Below, one piece after another: positions 6,699 through 8,708 of a stretch of 8,708 bases of DNA (the first letter of the stretch is position 1; each line of letters opens with the position of its first letter). A model generated the notes under the pieces. It was not told the DNA's origin. It did no database searches and saw only the letters and a program-made list of their open reading frames with translations. The stretch is from Anaerolinea sp. (GTDB lineage: Bacteria; Chloroflexota; Anaerolineae; Anaerolineales; Anaerolineaceae): positions 1-8,708 of the forward strand of contig JAIWNK010000165.1 in the NCBI GenBank assembly GCA_020216845.1, written 5' to 3'. A program made the translations under genes and the position numbers.

Positions 6699-7931
6699 AT
6701 GCAAGGCGAACTCTTTGCCCCCGAACCGCTTGAGGTCAGCGAACTAAGCCGCTACCTGCGCAAATTGCTGGAGGGAGATGCCGCCTTGCAAGACCTTTGG
6801 GTGCGGGGAGAAATCTCCAATCTCTCACGGCCCACATCGGGGCATATCTATTTCACGCTCAAAGATGAACAGGCCGCCTTGCGTTGCGTCATCTGGCGCG
6901 CTCAGGCAGCGCGGCTGCGCGGCAGCCTGCAAAACGGTCTGCGCGTGGAGGCACACGGCGCCATCAGCTTATATGAGCGTGACGGCACCTATCAATTTTA
7001 CGTCAACAGCGTGCGGCTCTCCGGCGAAGGGCTGCTCTATCAAGAATTCATGCTGCTCAAAGCCCGCCTGGAAGCGGAAGGGCTGTTTGATGCCGAACGC
7101 AAACGCCCCTTGCCGCCCGCCCCGCGCCGCATTGGCATCGTCACTTCGCCCACCGGCGCCGCCCTACAAGACATGCTCAACACCCTGCGGCAACGCAACC
7201 CGCTCTTGCACGTCCTGATTGCGCCATGTGCGGTGCAAGGCAGTGAGGCCCCGCCGCAAATTGTGGCCGCGCTGCGCCGCCTGAACCGCCTTTCCCCACC
7301 GGTAGATGTGATTGTGGTGGCGCGCGGCGGCGGGTCGCTGGAGGATTTGTGGGCCTTCAATGATGAGCGTGTCGTGCGCGCCATTGCCGAGAGCCGTGTG
7401 CCGGTCATCAGCGGCGTGGGACACGAAACTGACTTCACCCTCAGCGATTTTGCTGCCGACCTGCGCGCTCCCACGCCAACCGGTGCAGCTGTGCTTGCTG
7501 CCCCCGACGTGGGTGAACTGCTGGACTTGCTGCGCCGCCTGGATGCGCGTCTGCGCGAGGCCGTCGGCTACGCCCTGGAACAGCGTCAGCGCCACCTCGA
7601 ACGGCTGACCTTACGCCTGGAACGCCTCTCGCCGCGCCGCTTTATTTACAATGAACAGCAACGCCTGGATGCACAGCAACAACGCCTCCGGCGCGCCACC
7701 CTGAACACACTCAGAGCCTGCCGCGCACAGCAAAACAGCTTGCACGCCCGGCTGAGCGCGCTCAACCCGTTGGCGGTTTTACAGCGCGGCTATGCCCTGG
7801 TGACGCTCACCGATGGGCGCATTGTGCGCAGCGCACAGCAAGTTGCGCCCGGCACACAGCTGAACATTCGCCTGGCTGAGGGCAAGCTCTCGGCCCTGGT
7901 TCAACCTGCCTCCGAGGAGAAAAGACCATGA
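6699..7931 (+). CDS. xseA: Exodeoxyribonuclease VII large subunit
   Basis: The product has 410 residues, somewhat shorter than the 456 of E. coli. It is the catalytic subunit of exonuclease VII, which degrades single-stranded DNA from both ends in repair. The N-terminal OB-fold DNA-binding domain covers about 10-110 (LWVRGEISNLSRPTSGHIYF). The catalytic domain shows GIVTSPTGAALQD (146-158), VARGGGSLEDLWAFNDE (207-223) and PVISGVGHETDFTLSDFAADLRAPTPTGAA (235-264). The residues matching the E. coli catalytic set are Asp158, Arg209, His242 and Asp245, all present. A long Gln/Arg/Leu-rich coiled-coil follows (about 270-350), then the C-terminal segment NPLAVLQRGYALV. No clear Shine-Dalgarno precedes ATG 6699, which is 7 bases after the lysS stop, so translational coupling to lysS is likely. 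The last four bases overlap xseB. Confidence 0.95.
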   Translation: MQGELFAPEPLEVSELSRYLRKLLEGDAALQDLWVRGEISNLSRPTSGHIYFTLKDEQAALRCVIWRAQAARLRGSLQNGLRVEAHGAISLYERDGTYQFYVNSVRLSGEGLLYQEFMLLKARLEAEGLFDAERKRPLPPAPRRIGIVTSPTGAALQDMLNTLRQRNPLLHVLIAPCAVQGSEAPPQIVAALRRLNRLSPPVDVIVVARGGGSLEDLWAFNDERVVRAIAESRVPVISGVGHETDFTLSDFAADLRAPTPTGAAVLAAPDVGELLDLLRRLDARLREAVGYALEQRQRHLERLTLRLERLSPRRFIYNEQQRLDAQQQRLRRATLNTLRACRAQQNSLHARLSALNPLAVLQRGYALVTLTDGRIVRSAQQVAPGTQLNIRLAEGKLSALVQPASEEKRP

Positions 7932-8158
7932 AACCTTCTTGCGTTCCGGTCAACGACTTGACCTATGAACAAGCAGTCGCAGAATTAGAAGAAATTGTCA
8001 ACGCCCTGGAAGATGGCACAGCTGCATTGGAAGAGACCCTGGCACTCTTTGAGCGCGGACAGGCCCTCTCACAACGCTGTGCTGAGTTGCTGGCGCAAGC
8101 TGAGCTGCGCGTGGAACAACTCAGCACAACCGAATGGAATGACGAGGAAACGGAGTAG
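7928..8158 (+). CDS. xseB: Exodeoxyribonuclease VII small subunit
   Basis: The product has 76 residues, typical of this family. It binds the coiled-coil of the large subunit and is needed for stable exonuclease VII. The family core is visible from residue 11: LTYEQAVAELEEIVNALEDG, then LEETLALFERGQALSQRCAELLAQAELRVEQL, which forms two helices. The acidic tail (WNDEETE) is usual. Its ATG overlaps the xseA stop as ATGA, and GAGGAG (7914-7919) lies 8 bases upstream inside xseA. The overlap suggests balanced synthesis of the two subunits. Confidence 0.96.
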   Translation: MKPSCVPVNDLTYEQAVAELEEIVNALEDGTAALEETLALFERGQALSQRCAELLAQAELRVEQLSTTEWNDEETE

Positions 8159-8164
8159 AATCCA

Positions 8165-8620
8165 ATGGCCTTGCTGCAAAACCGCATCCTGATTGCGGCC
8201 CTGCTCGGCTGGTTCGTTGCCCAAACCCTCAAGCTGCCATTTGAATATCTGCGCTCACGCAAATGGAACTGGGGGCTTTGGTTCAGCGCCGGCGGCATGC
8301 CCAGCAGTCACTCCTCGCTGGTCACCGCCACAGCTCTGGCATGTGGGCTGTACGAAGGCTTTGACTCGCCCGTGTTTGCCCTATCTGTCGCCATCATGAT
8401 GATCGTCGTCTACGACGCCGCCGGTGTGCGGCGGCAGGCCGGCATTCACGCCCAAAAAATCAACCTGCTGATCGAGGAACTCTTCACCGGCCAACCGATC
8501 AGCGAAGAGCGCCTGAAAGAAGTCCTTGGCCACACCCCGCCCGAAGTCGTTGGGGGAGTGATCTTAGGCATTTTCATCGCCCTAACACTTTGGTGGGTTT
8601 GGCCCCCCATCCCCAAGTAG
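8165..8620 (+). CDS. Divergent PAP2 family (DUF212/YuiD-like) integral membrane protein
   Basis: The product has 151 residues with about four hydrophobic segments (roughly 5-22, 50-64, 68-84 and 127-147). The family signature is clear: AGGMPSSHSS (42-51), YDAAGVRRQAG (83-93) followed by KIN, and LGHTPPEVVGGVILG (121-135). The SSH and VRRQAG blocks resemble parts of the PAP2 phosphatase active site, but the biochemical role of this family, including B. subtilis YuiD, is not established; a lipid-phosphate substrate is only an inference. The ATG lies 6 bases after the xseB stop, and its GGAG site (8152-8155) is inside the end of xseB, so it probably belongs to the same transcript. An isoprenoid synthase gene often follows xseB in other bacteria; here this gene takes that place. 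Confidence 0.9.
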   Translation: MALLQNRILIAALLGWFVAQTLKLPFEYLRSRKWNWGLWFSAGGMPSSHSSLVTATALACGLYEGFDSPVFALSVAIMMIVVYDAAGVRRQAGIHAQKINLLIEELFTGQPISEERLKEVLGHTPPEVVGGVILGIFIALTLWWVWPPIPK

Positions 8621-8673
8621 GGGCATGGCGGTCTTAAATCCGACCTCGCCCAGCCAACACCTAGCCATGCCCC
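8607..8673 (+). repeat. Overlapping inverted repeats around the last stop codon
   Basis: GGGGCATGGC (8620-8629) and GCCATGCCCC (8664-8673) form a perfect 10-base inverted repeat with a 34-base loop. The same left arm can instead pair with CCATCCCC (8607-8614) across the loop AAGTA, as CCAT/ATGG plus CCCC/GGGG with C8624 bulged. The two hairpins exclude each other. The TAG stop of the membrane protein gene lies in or beside both. No T tract follows on either strand, so it is not a standard intrinsic terminator. The bases 8621-8708 hold no gene that I can support. Confidence 0.6.
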
Positions 8674-8708
8674 GCATAACCCAACCACGGAACACACCGA
8701 ACACGCGG

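Overview
The window looks like a piece of a GC-rich bacterial chromosome. The most likely source is the phylum Chloroflexota (Anaerolineae or Ardenticatenia type). That guess rests on protein style, the greA-lysS pairing and large secreted beta-sandwich proteins; it is an inference, not a proof. No mobile element, tRNA, rRNA or CRISPR array was seen.

The left half (1-4345) is a minus-strand operon of two secreted proteins. The upstream gene (4345-2198) encodes a 715-residue secreted lipase or acyltransferase of the LCAT type, with a recognisable Ser335/Asp503/His538 triad and the YDWR signature. Sixteen bases after its stop, a gene with a very strong Shine-Dalgarno starts at 2181 and runs off the left edge. 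It encodes a multidomain surface protein: signal peptide, carboxypeptidase-regulatory-like fold, jelly-roll, CARDB/NEW3-like domain, then 89-residue cadherin-like 'tandem-95' repeats. At least three repeats lie in the window, the third cut by the edge, and two of them share 120 bases that are about 94% identical.

Between 4346 and 4644 lies an AT-rich divergent intergenic region. It holds a good extended -10 promoter for greA, a weaker extended -10 promoter for the lipase operon, and a structured greA leader. The leader contains a terminator-like hairpin with a T tract and a possible long-range closing stem. This is reminiscent of the E. coli greA leader, which yields the GraL short transcripts.

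The right half (4645-8620) is a plus-strand housekeeping cluster: greA (transcript cleavage factor), a GC-rich intrinsic terminator, lysS (lysyl-tRNA synthetase), xseA and xseB (exonuclease VII large and small subunits), and a divergent-PAP2 (DUF212/YuiD-like) membrane protein. From lysS on, genes are separated by 6-7 bases or overlap by 4, so they probably form one transcript. The terminator sits so close to lysS that no promoter fits between them, so lysS-xseA-xseB must rely on read-through or on a promoter inside greA. The last 88 bases hold no gene, but contain two mutually exclusive hairpins around the final stop codon.

I found no clearly new enzymatic system. The observations most worth following are the greA leader, the greA terminator upstream of lysS, the lipase-adhesin pair, and the internally homogenised repeats.
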